A stretch of DNA of 64,000 nucleotides from Halobacteriales archaeon YIM A00013 (GCA_025041195.1 JAKCFM010000003.1:186001-250000); one strand, 5' to 3'. Shown: positions 43,928 to 54,144, numbered from the stretch's first letter. Notes: generated by a model from the sequence alone, not told the origin. Numbers and translations are program-made.

Positions 43928-44446
43928 TCATTCGCTCATTTTGGACAGCGAAACGAGTTCATCTAGATCACGAAACTCGGCGCATTCGACACAAAACACG
44001 CCATTTTCGTTGACATCGGTGCCTGTTATTGGCCCTTTCTCGGTTCCTTCTTCACTGTACTGGCCGTCAGCACTCCGATGTATCGCCCCGAACTGCACCC
44101 GTGTGAGTAGCCATGAAAAGCGGCTTTCACCGCAGACTTTACACACGCAGATCTTCGTTGGGTCTAGCTGGCTTGCGTCTGCCTCCGATTGGATATTGAT
44201 ACCTGCAAGTTGGTACTCGTCTTGTAGTCCCCTGGCGTCAAGTACCGCGCTGACAAGGTCACAGGCCCGACGGTAGGCTTCCTGTTTGTCTGGGGCAACG
44301 ATATCTTGAAGGACTTCGATGGTGTTGAGATCAACGTACGTCACGCTCTGTGCCATTTCGAATTCTTCAACGACTTCCACTTCTGTTTGATTCAGACTAA
44401 TCCGAACGGTAGCGCTGTACACCTGTTGGTTGGTGGAATTCTCCAT
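43928..44446 (-). CDS. Zinc-ribbon protein, hypothetical
   Basis: A 172-residue protein beginning at the ATG at 44444-44446, with GGAGG 9 nt upstream. C-terminal half: ICVCKVCGESRFSWLL then VFCVECAEF, a two-knuckle zinc ribbon. The N-terminal half (VYSATVRISLNQTEVEVVEE in part) is beta then helical. No recognised family. It may be in an operon with the winged-helix gene at 44.5 kb, which is upstream on the same strand. Confidence 0.75.
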   Translation of the reverse strand: MENSTNQQVYSATVRISLNQTEVEVVEEFEMAQSVTYVDLNTIEVLQDIVAPDKQEAYRRACDLVSAVLDARGLQDEYQLAGINIQSEADASQLDPTKICVCKVCGESRFSWLLTRVQFGAIHRSADGQYSEEGTEKGPITGTDVNENGVFCVECAEFRDLDELVSLSKMSE

Positions 44447-44520
44447 TGGGGATATTTCCTCCAAACCTGTTTGGCTGAAAAATTGATTTTCCACAATTCG
44501 TTCGGACCGGATTGCTCTGG

Positions 44521-44742
44521 CTAGTCGGTGATACGAAGTCCATCTTCGACGGCGTATATATAGCCTTTCGATTGCAGTCGATTGAGCACGCTCTGTGCAG
44601 CGGAAGGATCAAGATCAATCTCGCTAAGTACGTCAACAGCCGTTTCCCGTTCAAAGGTATCAGTAACTGCATCGTAAGTCATAGACAATCGATCTAATGC
44701 TTCTTCTTCAATTGGACCAAGTGGTGTCTGCTTGTTCGACAT
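44521..44742 (-). CDS. Small winged-helix protein
   Basis: A 73-residue protein with start MSNKQTPLGPIEEEALD. HTH pattern: ERETAVDVLSEIDLDPSAAQ, recognition-like helix SVLNRLQSKGYIYAV, wing EDGLRITD. It looks like a compact regulator domain. It lies 74 bp upstream of the zinc-ribbon gene ending at 43928 and on the same strand. Confidence 0.7.
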   Translation of the reverse strand: MSNKQTPLGPIEEEALDRLSMTYDAVTDTFERETAVDVLSEIDLDPSAAQSVLNRLQSKGYIYAVEDGLRITD

Positions 44743-44919
44743 ACTAAGATAGACGGTAGCCATCAAAAAGGCTGTTCGGATGCTGTCAGCGATTGCAAAT
44801 ATGCCAAAGAAATCATGAAGAATCTACACAGGATATCAAACCGCAAATCGAATATGAACTAGCCAATATCTTCTATCCTCAGAATTAAGGTTTTCGAGAT
44901 CTAAGCAGCAGATGATTTA

Positions 44920-45348
44920 ATGGTTGAGATTTCAGATTCGTTGCACTGCGTATTCACTGCGACCGTTCGAAATCGTGGTGGGGATCATGTGATTGAAGTC
45001 CCATCGACGGAGATCACCCAGGGGGAAGTGACGCCAGGAGAGTCCTATCGGGTTGCGGTTATTGAAGCTTCAGATTCAACCAAGAATGAAGTTTCTAAGC
45101 ATTCCACTGATAGCCAGCCAAGCCGTCAGGAGAATTTCTCTGGACCACCGGTTGAGGAAGGTGAGGTTCGGGACGTGACGGTTGAATCAGTAGGTGATAA
45201 AGGCGACGGGATTGCAAAAGTTGAGAGTGGCTACGTTATCATCGTTCCAGGATCCCATCCCGGTGAGCAACCGACTGTCAAGATTGATCAGGTGAAACAG
45301 AATGTTGCGTTTGCCAGTGTCGTTGATTCGGATCCTCGACTGCTGTGA
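44920..45348 (+). CDS. TRAM-domain protein
   Basis: A 142-residue protein. C-terminal residues about 78-140 are a TRAM domain: VEEGEVRDVTVESVGDKGDG, then IAKVESGYVIIVPG and VKIDQVKQNVAFASVV. TRAM is an OB-like RNA-binding fold, and haloarchaea have many small TRAM proteins, thought to act as RNA chaperones. The N-terminal part (VFTATVRNRGGDHVIEVP...VTPGESYRVAVIEA in parts) is a second small beta domain found in such proteins. Its start at 44920 has TATA-like TTTAA close upstream. Confidence 0.88.
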   Translation: MVEISDSLHCVFTATVRNRGGDHVIEVPSTEITQGEVTPGESYRVAVIEASDSTKNEVSKHSTDSQPSRQENFSGPPVEEGEVRDVTVESVGDKGDGIAKVESGYVIIVPGSHPGEQPTVKIDQVKQNVAFASVVDSDPRLL

Positions 45349-45392
45349 ACGAGTCTCTTGTCTACGATATTTGTTTCTTTCCAGTTATTTAA

Positions 45393-45647
45393 TCAGAAAA
45401 TGTATGGGTCATCTGGTCCTTCAACTTCTGACAATATCCATTCTCCAGATGAATTTTTCTCAATTTCCTCGTGTGTGTGTAATTCACGAAGACGATGATA
45501 GATACCACTCTCTGAGTAATCAAGTGTCGCTGCGATCCCACGTGTGGTAACTCCATCTGTAGACGCTATAACGCGAAGAATCTCTGAATTGGGAATTTCT
45601 TTAGAATAGCGACCATCATCTTCTCGGGATCGATCTTCTCGACTCAT
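45393..45647 (-). CDS. Winged-helix regulator
   Basis: An 84-residue protein with a central HTH: SEILRVIASTDGVTTRGIAA, TLDYSESGIYHRLRELHTHE, then a wing (GEWIL). The N-terminus (MSREDRSREDDGRYSKEIPN) is charged and flexible. It matches haloarchaeal small HTH proteins that control neighbours. It is convergent with the TRAM gene. Confidence 0.78.
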   Translation of the reverse strand: MSREDRSREDDGRYSKEIPNSEILRVIASTDGVTTRGIAATLDYSESGIYHRLRELHTHEEIEKNSSGEWILSEVEGPDDPYIF

Positions 45648-45983
45648 GGCTCTTTCTTTCTCTGTATAAGTATTGTCTTTGTCGATTGAATGTATTGTTT
45701 CCCAAATTAATTACCTCTTTGGGATGCCTGTATATGTATTGTCTTGCCAAGTAAATCTCACGTATCTATGAGATATTGAGATGGAAGGTAACGTAAGAGT
45801 GGGTGTACCACAGCTACTGAAAGTATCGTCTTTAAGGGGTGTTCCTAAAATACTTACCAGCAAAAACGCCAGTGTACACGGTTACATTTTTGACACAGGG
45901 ATACAAGGATAATGGCTATATTATACTGGATGATATCAGGTCAACATTGGGTTCTATTGATCCTATAACTATCTCTTTCTATA

Positions 45984-48900
45984 TCACTCCTGGACTGATT
46001 TCACCAATTTGCGCTGCTTGAGATATTCATGGAGTCGCTCATACATGAATGCACAACTCTCTGTCTCCTCGCGATCGTCTGCAACTGTGCTGAGTGTCTC
46101 AAAATCACCGATAATAACCAGTCGCCTCTTTGCACGAGTAAGCGCAACATTTAGCCGGCGTTTGCCTTCTTCGAGAAATTCGAGGAAACCACTTGCATTG
46201 TACGAATTTGAGCGAACGAATGAGACGATAATTGCTTCGCGCTCGCTTCCCTGAAAACTATCAATTGTGTCTATTTTAATACTCCTAGAATTCGTAATTC
46301 TTTCGTTTTTGATTGCATTCTTAATCGTGTTAATTTGCGCAGTGTATGGGGTGATGATACCAATCTCACTGGCCTTCAAATCGTTCATCTGCAGTAGCCG
46401 GACCTGCATGGCGACTAACTCTGCCTCAAACTCATTGAACTTGCTTGAGGAACCTTTATGAGTCTGCTCATGGGAATTCGTATCGAACGCGACTATCGGT
46501 TTTAGATCGGAAACCGTCCAATCACGGTTTTGATCACCATGATTGAGGGTGCCGTGATAGAACTCTTTACTGATGAAGTCTGCTATTTCAGCATTCATCC
46601 GATACTGTCGACGTAATTGTTCGTTTATCACCGACCCATAGCGATTCTGTAATTGCTCGAAAAGAGAGATGTGCATTTGCTCTTCCTTAGCAGTTTCAAT
46701 AGAGCAATATGGAGGCAGTTGTTTATGATCTCCAGCGAGGACGAGTTGTGCACCCTTTAGAGATGGGATGAAACTTGCTGGTTGATTCGCTTGGCTCGCC
46801 TCATCAACAACGACAATATCAAACTTATTATCTGCAAGTTCTGCTGCAGCATTAGTCGTAGCACCGACGACTTGGGCGTTGTTTGGTGGAACACCCTGAT
46901 AATATTGTGTGATGACCTTGTTTTTACTGTTTGTGCCTATTCGTGACATCGTAAACGCCTCTTGCTCCTCTGCTGTGTGATGGAGCGAGCCGCTATCAAC
47001 ATTGTTGAGTGTGCTTGTCCCGGCCATGAGGTTATCTACTGCTTGATTCGAATGTGCCGTAGCGAGGACACGCTTTCCTTGGGCAACTGCTATTTCGATG
47101 AGTGCTGTGAGCGTTCGTGTCTTTCCAGTTCCTGGTGGACCATGGATGCAAAAGATATCTTCCGCACCAAGAGCTCGTTCAATCGCCTGCTGTTGACTTG
47201 AGTTGAGTGTACCCGTATACAGATCAGTGATGTCTGTCTCATACTCTACAAGCTCTTTTTGTCCCGTGACGAGTTGGCGTCGTTCTTGGTTTGAGGCCAA
47301 TCGTTCTATTGCGTCCAACTCACGCTGGTATGGTCGTGAATTTAATAAGTCAACTATATGGTATGTAATGTTTTCATTCGACAGTGCTTGCTTGACTGCC
47401 TCTTGTTTCTCCCTTGCATCGGGCACAATTCCAATTGTCTGGTTATCGATGAATGTGACTATGCCTGATATCGGCAGCAGTCCATGCTGTTGATCTGAGA
47501 ATTCATCATCGACGCTGATGATCACGTGTTGCCCGGGATAGATGTTGAACTTCTCAGCGAGGTCAGATAGATTTTCAGGGTCTGCACCTTCCTTAAGGGG
47601 TAATCTAAACACAATCTGCAAGTCATGGTTGGGATGATACTCGCTGCCGAAGCTTTCGAGGCCCCAAATTAGGTTCGTCTCTTGACTAAGCTGATATATT
47701 GATTCCCTCCTCGTATACTGCTTCCATTTCTTGTCTCGCTCCGTGTCGAGTTCAAGCTGTACGTAAGAAGTAAGCTCATCGAAGTAATCATCTGCGCGTT
47801 CTGCTGGAAGGGGGACAGATGCGTTGTGCTTCGTTTTTTCACGGTCGTGGGAAGCAATAATGGCAGCTGGTCGTGCTAGGTTTAGATTAGTGGAAATGTG
47901 CTGTGAGTCTCCTATACCAAGCTGAGCGAGACAATTGTCGTGCTCCTCAATCGGTCGAATTTGATCACCACATAATTGACAAGTTTGTGATTTGAATAAG
48001 GAATCTATATGCTCTTCAGTGATATGTTTATAGAGGTCATATTGGGATTGATTGTGTGAGTTACAGGATGGGCACGGCCAGTAGCCGCTGTAGATAGACC
48101 AATCTATCTGAATGTCTGTAGTTCGATCGAAGCAAATGTAGTGGGATCTGTAGTCTTTCCCTATCGATTCTCCACAGTTCCCACACTTCTCATCGTTAAG
48201 AAGTATCTCTTGATGTTCATCACGAAGGTGTTTCTGAAGCAGCCTTGAATTGAACGCACTGAATGAACAGAGGAAGCATGATTTGAAAAGGGGATAGATA
48301 AGAGAGGCAGACTTTGGCCCATTGAATTGTTCTATGCACGTAAGATGACTCCGAAGCTCACCGAAGGAGATCTGCTTGTCACATCCAGGACATAGAATTG
48401 TTGCGGAAATATTGTCATTCTGAATATCTGCTCCAAGATGCGTGATCCAAATATGCCACAAGAGTTCCTCTCTGTGTTTGGAACTCATCGAACACTCAGA
48501 GTCTGGGCATTTGTGTTGATTTCTGTTAGTTTCTATTGGTGGGACATTGGATTTGATAAAGCAGTCCATGTGCTGACCGATGGAGTTAAGTGATGGTGCT
48601 GATTTTTCGCACACTGTGCATGCACCCTCTGTGGATAGTATTTCATATTTTTCACTACTATCATGGCTATTAAGATGCCTCTCTAAGGATTTAATTGAAT
48701 CATAATACTTTCCACAGAGTGGACAAAGACCACCAGAGAATTCATAGAGTGAAGCTACAGTACTCTCCGCATAATCGGTAAAACAGGCAAGGTGAGCTGC
48801 AAAACTCTGAGAATCGGATTGTACCGGAAAATCACACCCTGGACAGGATTGTTCATGGATGGATGTCTTTGTTGGGTCGTTTTCGCCCTCGTTTGAACTA

Positions 48901-49010
48901 TTTTTCTCATTTATATTGGAGTGTGGAAAGTGTTCATTTAGTATATGCGAGCATAACTCGTCTTTATTAGGGAACGATTGCTTGCAGGTAAGACAATCAA
49001 GAATTACCAT
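45984..49010 (-). CDS. Multi-zinc-finger SF1 helicase (DNA2/NAM7/UPF1-like)
   Basis: A 1008-residue protein. Residues about 1-375 contain about ten C2H2/C2HC-like fingers, for example CLTCKQSFPNKDELCSHILN followed by H, CPLCGKYYDSIKSLERHLNS followed by H, and CPSCNSHNQSQYDLYKHITE followed by H. Residues about 610-990 are an SF1B helicase: motif I GPPGTGKTRT (about 621), motif II VVVDEAS (about 735), GDHKQLPP, LRRQYRMN, DSFQGSEREAIIVS and ALTRAKRRLVI. Together this suggests a nucleic-acid helicase that recognises its substrate by a finger array. So many fingers are rare in archaea. It may be a defence or genome maintenance gene; that is inference. It is a single-gene unit. Confidence 0.92.
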   Translation of the reverse strand: MVILDCLTCKQSFPNKDELCSHILNEHFPHSNINEKNSSNEGENDPTKTSIHEQSCPGCDFPVQSDSQSFAAHLACFTDYAESTVASLYEFSGGLCPLCGKYYDSIKSLERHLNSHDSSEKYEILSTEGACTVCEKSAPSLNSIGQHMDCFIKSNVPPIETNRNQHKCPDSECSMSSKHREELLWHIWITHLGADIQNDNISATILCPGCDKQISFGELRSHLTCIEQFNGPKSASLIYPLFKSCFLCSFSAFNSRLLQKHLRDEHQEILLNDEKCGNCGESIGKDYRSHYICFDRTTDIQIDWSIYSGYWPCPSCNSHNQSQYDLYKHITEEHIDSLFKSQTCQLCGDQIRPIEEHDNCLAQLGIGDSQHISTNLNLARPAAIIASHDREKTKHNASVPLPAERADDYFDELTSYVQLELDTERDKKWKQYTRRESIYQLSQETNLIWGLESFGSEYHPNHDLQIVFRLPLKEGADPENLSDLAEKFNIYPGQHVIISVDDEFSDQQHGLLPISGIVTFIDNQTIGIVPDAREKQEAVKQALSNENITYHIVDLLNSRPYQRELDAIERLASNQERRQLVTGQKELVEYETDITDLYTGTLNSSQQQAIERALGAEDIFCIHGPPGTGKTRTLTALIEIAVAQGKRVLATAHSNQAVDNLMAGTSTLNNVDSGSLHHTAEEQEAFTMSRIGTNSKNKVITQYYQGVPPNNAQVVGATTNAAAELADNKFDIVVVDEASQANQPASFIPSLKGAQLVLAGDHKQLPPYCSIETAKEEQMHISLFEQLQNRYGSVINEQLRRQYRMNAEIADFISKEFYHGTLNHGDQNRDWTVSDLKPIVAFDTNSHEQTHKGSSSKFNEFEAELVAMQVRLLQMNDLKASEIGIITPYTAQINTIKNAIKNERITNSRSIKIDTIDSFQGSEREAIIVSFVRSNSYNASGFLEFLEEGKRRLNVALTRAKRRLVIIGDFETLSTVADDREETESCAFMYERLHEYLKQRKLVKSVQE

Positions 49011-49418
49011 TAGAAATACAATAATTAATGCATCTGTATAAATGTTTCTGTTTAATAAAATAAAAATTGATCATTTATTATTTATAGAAATAATATATCA
49101 TCATGTATTAGGGGATATTAAATAATCAAAAATAGTAGTTAAAAAAGACTCACAATTTATTCTCTAATTATCTGCATTATCTCATAGATAAAGTGGAAGA
49201 ATACATGGAGTTCTTGCTGATCTGCTAGGGATTACATATTTTTTGGTAAAACGTGGATTCTCGCCTCGCACATTCTATAGACAGAGATATGCCGATGTCG
49301 CCCTGCGATAGACGAAATAAAGTGGATTGATTTAGTCCACTAACGTATGACTCTCATATCCGACGGTGGTGCTCACCTTCCATCGTTGTCTGGATAGCTC
49401 CCACCAGATGCTGTCAAT
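49011..49418. other. AT-rich gap
   Basis: The first 150 bases (49011-49160) are extremely AT-rich, and the remainder is neutral. It is probably the promoter region of the helicase plus the edge of the BREX relic. No gene visible. Confidence 0.4.
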
Positions 49419-50159
49419 ATGGATCTAACGATGTGTGGGCTGTTTGTTGATCGAGCCGAGGAACTTGCCTGCCTCTATGCTGAGCAAGGAAACTGGAACG
49501 ATGTAAAAGAGGTGTGGTTCTAGAAACGGCTATCGAACCGAAGCACACGAGGGAGTTCCCAGAAAGTCTTTCGGATACTGACTTCGCGATTCAAGAATGC
49601 ACCCGCTGCACTCCCGAACCCTGGTGCTCTTCCCGCAGTGTTTGAACAGTGCAACACATCACGCGGAAAGGCCCAGATACTCTATCTGTATCTCATTCTC
49701 GATGATGCACTCGTTCGATACGTTGTTCACGAGTATGTAGCACGACTAGCTCGAGAAACACCTTCTCCGCTCGATTTTTCGAACGAAACACTTGTAGAGA
49801 TACTCACTAAACTTGAGTATTCAGGTGGAAATAACTTCGATTACGCTGATTCGACAACTGAACGTTGGTGGGAAGGTTTCAGATCTGTAATGCGTGAGGT
49901 TGGTGTGCTCAAAGAGAAAACATCTGTCGTGGGGAGATCACCATCCGTCGGTGATATCCCACTGCTCGTTGCGATGGGATACTCCTATGAGGCAGGCAAT
50001 GATGACTGGATTACGTCTCCGAAAGGCCTTCACTACTTGTTGCAACCGGAGGATCGTTGGGAGGAACTGTACGATAGAGCAGTCAACACGAACGTGTGGG
50101 AAGGAATTGATCTACACACTGGGGTTCAGATACAACCGTGTGACGGGACGTACTCGTGA
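49419..50159 (+). pseudogene. brxA: BREX BrxA (DUF1819) with one nonsense codon
   Basis: The frame starts at 49419 (MDLTMCGLFVDRAEELACLY), reads VKEVWF, then a TAG at 49521-49523, then in the same frame KRLSNRSTRGSSQKVFRILT, KNAPAALPNPGALPAVFEQC and ILYLYLILDDALVRYVVHEY to the end at 50159. This is the DUF1819/BrxA layout, about 246 residues. The only damage visible is the stop, where Glu is expected (GAG or GAA to TAG). Re-initiation at the GTG at 49638 would give 173 residues. BrxB, PglX and PglZ are absent nearby. Confidence 0.8.
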
Positions 50160-50182
50160 ATTGCTGACAGGAAAGGAACGGA

Positions 50183-50906
50183 ATGATTGATACAGATTGG
50201 TTTGATACGCTCCCCGACGACTTCGAAGAATCGGTACGTATCGACCGGGACGAGAAAGCACAGAACGGCAAGCAGCATCGAGAGAAAGCTATCAAGTCGT
50301 ACCACGTAACGGCGGATTCTCAGCGGTTTCTCGAGGACTTTGTGGATCGATTGCTTTCGGAGACGGAGGATATGCGCACTGGATCCAACTACTGGCTCTA
50401 CGGGTACTACGGCAGTGGCAAGAGCCACCTGCTGACAGTCCTCGATGGATTGATGGACACTTCATGGTTCCAGTAACAGTACGACGAGATCTGGGAGGGC
50501 CTCGTGCCCGAGGAGTCGCTCGATAGCGGTCTCAGTGACCGATGGGAGCGAGTGCATTCAACCTACCACGTCATTCCTGTCTCTGTAAATCTCTTGAAAT
50601 ACCAGGGCCAGAAACAACGCAGCTTCAGCGAAATCGTTCTCCGACACGCCCACGGAAATCCAGACCTCACGGGTGTGGATGATACGATCTCCACTGGATT
50701 GTCGTCGCAGCTCGACGTTGTGTACTTCGAGGACTGGTATCGGACGTGGATATCCTGAGATCCTCCAGCAGGTGGACAGCGATGCTGTGCTGGATCATCA
50801 GGATCGACGGGAGTTTCATCGAGTCGTGCACCGGTGGGCTGAATCGAATGATGTACCGTTAGAATGGAATGCCAAGGCACTGAGCAAAGAACTCCGCCGC
50901 CGATGA
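50183..50906 (+). pseudogene. brxC: BREX BrxC fragment
   Basis: Starts MIDTDWFDTLPDDFEESVRI, Walker A YGYYGSGKSHLLTVL (about residue 72), then a TAA after DTSWFQ. The same frame goes on with QYDEIWEGLVPEESLDSGLS and VSVNLLKYQGQKQRSFSEIV, followed by a shift and a final EILQQVDSDAVLDHQDRREF. It is the N-terminal 200 or so residues of BrxC, an ATPase normally above 1000 residues. It has one nonsense codon, one frameshift and a large 3' deletion. It lies in BREX order after BrxA. Confidence 0.8.
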
Positions 50907-50976
50907 TCAGAGAAACAATAACATCGACCAGAACACTGCTCGTTCAACGACCATCCAGCATCTCAGAGAGAATCCT

Positions 50977-51642
50977 ATGACAGAGTTAGCAACAGAAGAG
51001 ACCACACTGAATCTCAACTCGTGTATCCGGATTGGGAGTATCATTTCCTCAAATAGCCATCTCGACTATGTAGTCGAGGTTCTCAAGGATCGAGACTGTG
51101 ATCGACCGCCAGAACTCCATGAGCGTGAGTTCGGACAGCCAGTTTTCATCAAAAAAGACGTCAACGGGACGAAACACGCGATCATGGGCGTGATTTATGA
51201 TTCTAAGCTCGTCGATCCTGACCAGGGTCGAACCGGTCCTCGATTAGCTCAAGACGATCAGGAGCGGTTCACTCCCGGATACATCGAGGAACGAACCACA
51301 CTTGTTGGTGTGGCGCTGCTCGGAACAGCAGTCATTACCGACGATCAATCGATTACGGATCCAACCCATCAGATGCCACGGTGGACATTGGAGATCGATG
51401 ATACAGTTTACCACTGTCCGGACGAGATGATTCTCTCATTCCATACCGTCGACGAACAACTCCAGTTGGCCTATCTCGACCGACTCGTTGAGATCGCAGG
51501 TGATCTTGGTGCAGAGATCGCTATGACAGTGATTGATCGACTTCGTCGGCTGCTTGCTGAAGATGATCCAAATCAGCGTGTGCTCAATGTGGTGGAGCAG
51601 AACGTTCAATGGCAGGCACATGAGCAACGGGGAATGATCTGA
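50977..51642 (+). CDS. HerA partner protein
   Basis: A 221-residue protein whose stop overlaps the HerA start by one base (TGATG). The N-terminal half has beta-strand text (CIRIGSIISSNSHLDYVVEV, then FIKKDVNGTKHAIMGVIYDS, then LVGVALLGTAVI) like a HAS-barrel or an OB-type domain. The C-terminal half is helical (QLQLAYLDRLVEIAGDLGAE). No nuclease motif like NurA is visible. It probably helps HerA assemble or binds its partner. It is next to BREX relics. Confidence 0.65.
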   Translation: MTELATEETTLNLNSCIRIGSIISSNSHLDYVVEVLKDRDCDRPPELHEREFGQPVFIKKDVNGTKHAIMGVIYDSKLVDPDQGRTGPRLAQDDQERFTPGYIEERTTLVGVALLGTAVITDDQSITDPTHQMPRWTLEIDDTVYHCPDEMILSFHTVDEQLQLAYLDRLVEIAGDLGAEIAMTVIDRLRRLLAEDDPNQRVLNVVEQNVQWQAHEQRGMI

Positions 51643-53285
51643 TGTCTGGACAACCAACGATCGTCGGAACTGTAGCTGGCCCGGGTGATGACCCGAATGA
51701 ATTCGTTTTTATCACCCCTGCCGAGAAGCCGATCAAAACAGGCGAATTCATCACCTACAGTGTCTCGGTTGATGGTGACGATCGATCTGTCTTCGCTCGA
51801 GTGACGAATCGTGAGTTGATTCGCGGGTTACCGGAGGGATATCTTGCTGATCCTGCGGTGAGTCCGGACACAGTCGCGACAACGCTCGGTGTTCCGACTG
51901 AGGACACCGAACTGTACCGGTTGACAGCGACAGTTATCGGGTATTATAATACCGAGATGACCACCTTCGCGAACCCGCGACAGCTCCCTGCACCGGGGAC
52001 ACCCCTTTCAATTGCGCCTGACCGTCAACTCGAAACCATTCTTCCCAATCTTGGCTGTGAAACGGATAATATGGACGTGACGGAACTGGATGGGGTTGCT
52101 CACATTGGATGGCTATTGAACCGATCACCAAAGGCAACGAACATACATCTCCCAATCGAGGAGTTCGCGTCGACGCACTTGGCGATCCTAGCATCGACTG
52201 GGAGTGGAAAATCGTTCACGGCGTCTGTGCTGGTCGAAGAGATGATGCGGTCCAGTTCACGTGCGTCGCTTCTCGTATTCGATCCACATGGCGAATACAC
52301 CACCCTAGCGGATATGCAGGGTCACGAGATGTTTCAGGGTGAGGATGGATATGAACCGGATGTCGTATACTACGATTCCGAACGACTTCGCGTTCGTATT
52401 TCAGAACTCAATCTCGGCGATGTCATGGCCGTGCTGGACAATCCGAGTAACCGGATGCAAGAGCGTTTGTCGACAGGATGGCGTTCGATGCAGCAACAGG
52501 ATAGTCGGACGTGGGATATCAATGATCTCATCGATAGGATGGAACAATTATACGGAGAAGACGATGCAAGTGTCGGTGCGTTGGAGTGGCGGCTCCGCCG
52601 GTCGATTGGGGAGAACGATCTGTTCCATCCTGAAGACAATGTCCCGTTAGGAGAGATCGTCGGTCCCGGTCAGTGTACAGTACTGCAGATGGATACGTTA
52701 GACCGAAGAAACCAGCAACTCATCACAACGGTTCTCTTGCGACGGCTGTATCGAGAGCGTCTCAATGACGTCCGAGAGCGGGACACTGCAATAGAATATC
52801 CGATCTTTTCGTTGTTCGAAGAGGGACATCGATTCGCACCGGCATCCGGTGACGCTCTGTCACTCGGGATCATGCGGACGATTACGTCTGAGGGGCGTAA
52901 GTTCGGCTTTGGTCTGGGCATTATCAGCCAGCGGCCGTCGAAGATTGATCAGGACGTACTGTCTCAGTGTGGGACACAGATCTCAATGCAGATTCAGAAT
53001 CCGAACGATCAAGACGCAATCGAGAAATCTGTCGAGGCGGCTGGTGAAGATATTTTCCGTGAGTTGCCTGGACTGACACCCGGTCAAGCAATCGTTTCAG
53101 GCGATGCGATGAACACACCAGCGCTAATACAAGTACGTGATCGTCGTACACGACATGGTGCTGAAAGCCTGTCGGTGGTTGAGAAGTGGCACGATGCATA
53201 TGAGCAACAGCAACGAGAGCCGACACACTCAGAAACTGCTGATTTCGGTGGAGGAGAGTCGACTGGCATGCAGAATCTGAACTAG
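51642..53285 (+). CDS. herA: HerA-like hexameric ATPase/translocase
   Basis: A 547-residue protein. N-terminal HAS-like beta domain (IVGTVAGPGDDPNEFVFITP in part), Walker A ILASTGSGKSFTASVL (about residue 186), Walker B-like YPIFSLFEEGHRFAP (about 385) and an arginine-rich region GLGIISQRPSKIDQDVLSQC. These are HerA/FtsK superfamily features. It pumps DNA in repair and in several defence systems. With the partner gene before it, this is a two-gene unit left standing beside broken BREX genes. It could be part of the former BREX island or an unrelated defence system. Confidence 0.88.
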   Translation: MSGQPTIVGTVAGPGDDPNEFVFITPAEKPIKTGEFITYSVSVDGDDRSVFARVTNRELIRGLPEGYLADPAVSPDTVATTLGVPTEDTELYRLTATVIGYYNTEMTTFANPRQLPAPGTPLSIAPDRQLETILPNLGCETDNMDVTELDGVAHIGWLLNRSPKATNIHLPIEEFASTHLAILASTGSGKSFTASVLVEEMMRSSSRASLLVFDPHGEYTTLADMQGHEMFQGEDGYEPDVVYYDSERLRVRISELNLGDVMAVLDNPSNRMQERLSTGWRSMQQQDSRTWDINDLIDRMEQLYGEDDASVGALEWRLRRSIGENDLFHPEDNVPLGEIVGPGQCTVLQMDTLDRRNQQLITTVLLRRLYRERLNDVRERDTAIEYPIFSLFEEGHRFAPASGDALSLGIMRTITSEGRKFGFGLGIISQRPSKIDQDVLSQCGTQISMQIQNPNDQDAIEKSVEAAGEDIFRELPGLTPGQAIVSGDAMNTPALIQVRDRRTRHGAESLSVVEKWHDAYEQQQREPTHSETADFGGGESTGMQNLN

Positions 53286-53406
53286 AACGCGGTAGACAAC
53301 TCCTCATCCATAGTGTACCAAGAGAACATCCACATTCACTAACTGTGATAGAAATCCCACGTTTAGATTATATTTATATTGTAGGAATCCTACGGTATAC
53401 AATTGT

Positions 53407-54042
53407 ATGATAGACAAAATCGTCAATCTATTTCGCTCAAGGGATCAAGAGGTACCAGATTTGCTGGAAGTGCTAGAATTAGCTGAATGGTATCAGCAAT
53501 TATCTGCTGAAAAGCAGCGGAAACTACACGAATATAGTTCGGGATTTGGAACGGGAGGAGAATATAACCAGTTAGAACAGCCTGTCAAGGAAACGTCACA
53601 GACTGCCCAGTCTTATTTAAGGAGTGTTGGTTCGTCTGCGATACGTGACAAGAACTATGATTTTGCTGAGATGGTGCTATTGAAAGCGTTAGATACTGCT
53701 GATAATAATCCGAAAGATCGTCATTTTGTGTATAATTCGCTGATTGACCTCTATTACAAGCAGCGAGATGACCGTGATGATGCGATTGAGATGTGTGTTC
53801 GGTACTGTAAGGAAGATATCGAATCTATTGATCTGTTCTTAGATGCGTGGATGGGGGAGTACAATGATGAGCCGCCAAGGATTCCGTCGTTCAAGCGGTT
53901 GGCGATCATTCATGAAAAGCAAGGAACCCACGAGAAGGCGCTTGAAATTTGTGAGCGAGCAATTGATAGGGGATTAGATGATGGGACAAAAGGAGGATTT
54001 AAGGGAAGAAAACAGCGTATACAGAATAAGAGGAATGGATAG
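53407..54042 (+). CDS. TPR-like protein
   Basis: A 211-residue helical protein. Tetratricopeptide-like helices: IRDKNYDFAEMVLLKALDTA, FVYNSLIDLYYKQRDDRDDA, and PSFKRLAIIHEKQGTHEKAL followed by EICERAI. The N-terminus (MIDKIVNLFRSRDQ) is basic and helical. It should bind protein partners. AT-rich compared with the HerA gene. Operon unclear: 121 bp from herA. Confidence 0.75.
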   Translation: MIDKIVNLFRSRDQEVPDLLEVLELAEWYQQLSAEKQRKLHEYSSGFGTGGEYNQLEQPVKETSQTAQSYLRSVGSSAIRDKNYDFAEMVLLKALDTADNNPKDRHFVYNSLIDLYYKQRDDRDDAIEMCVRYCKEDIESIDLFLDAWMGEYNDEPPRIPSFKRLAIIHEKQGTHEKALEICERAIDRGLDDGTKGGFKGRKQRIQNKRNG

Positions 54043-54144
54043 AGATGTTCGTCATCGCTAGCGGATCGACGTAATATCTCTTTCTAGAAGAGAAACCTTC
54101 ACGAATTAGTACGCCAATCATTTTCGGGGGGCATTATCACGGTG

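Noticed and set aside
49521-49523. TAG read as pyrrolysine in BrxA
   Set aside because: Haloarchaea are not known to decode pyrrolysine generally, and the neighbouring BREX gene is also broken, so a nonsense mutation is simpler.
50977-53285. HerA-NurA repair operon
   Set aside because: The partner of HerA lacks visible NurA nuclease motifs.
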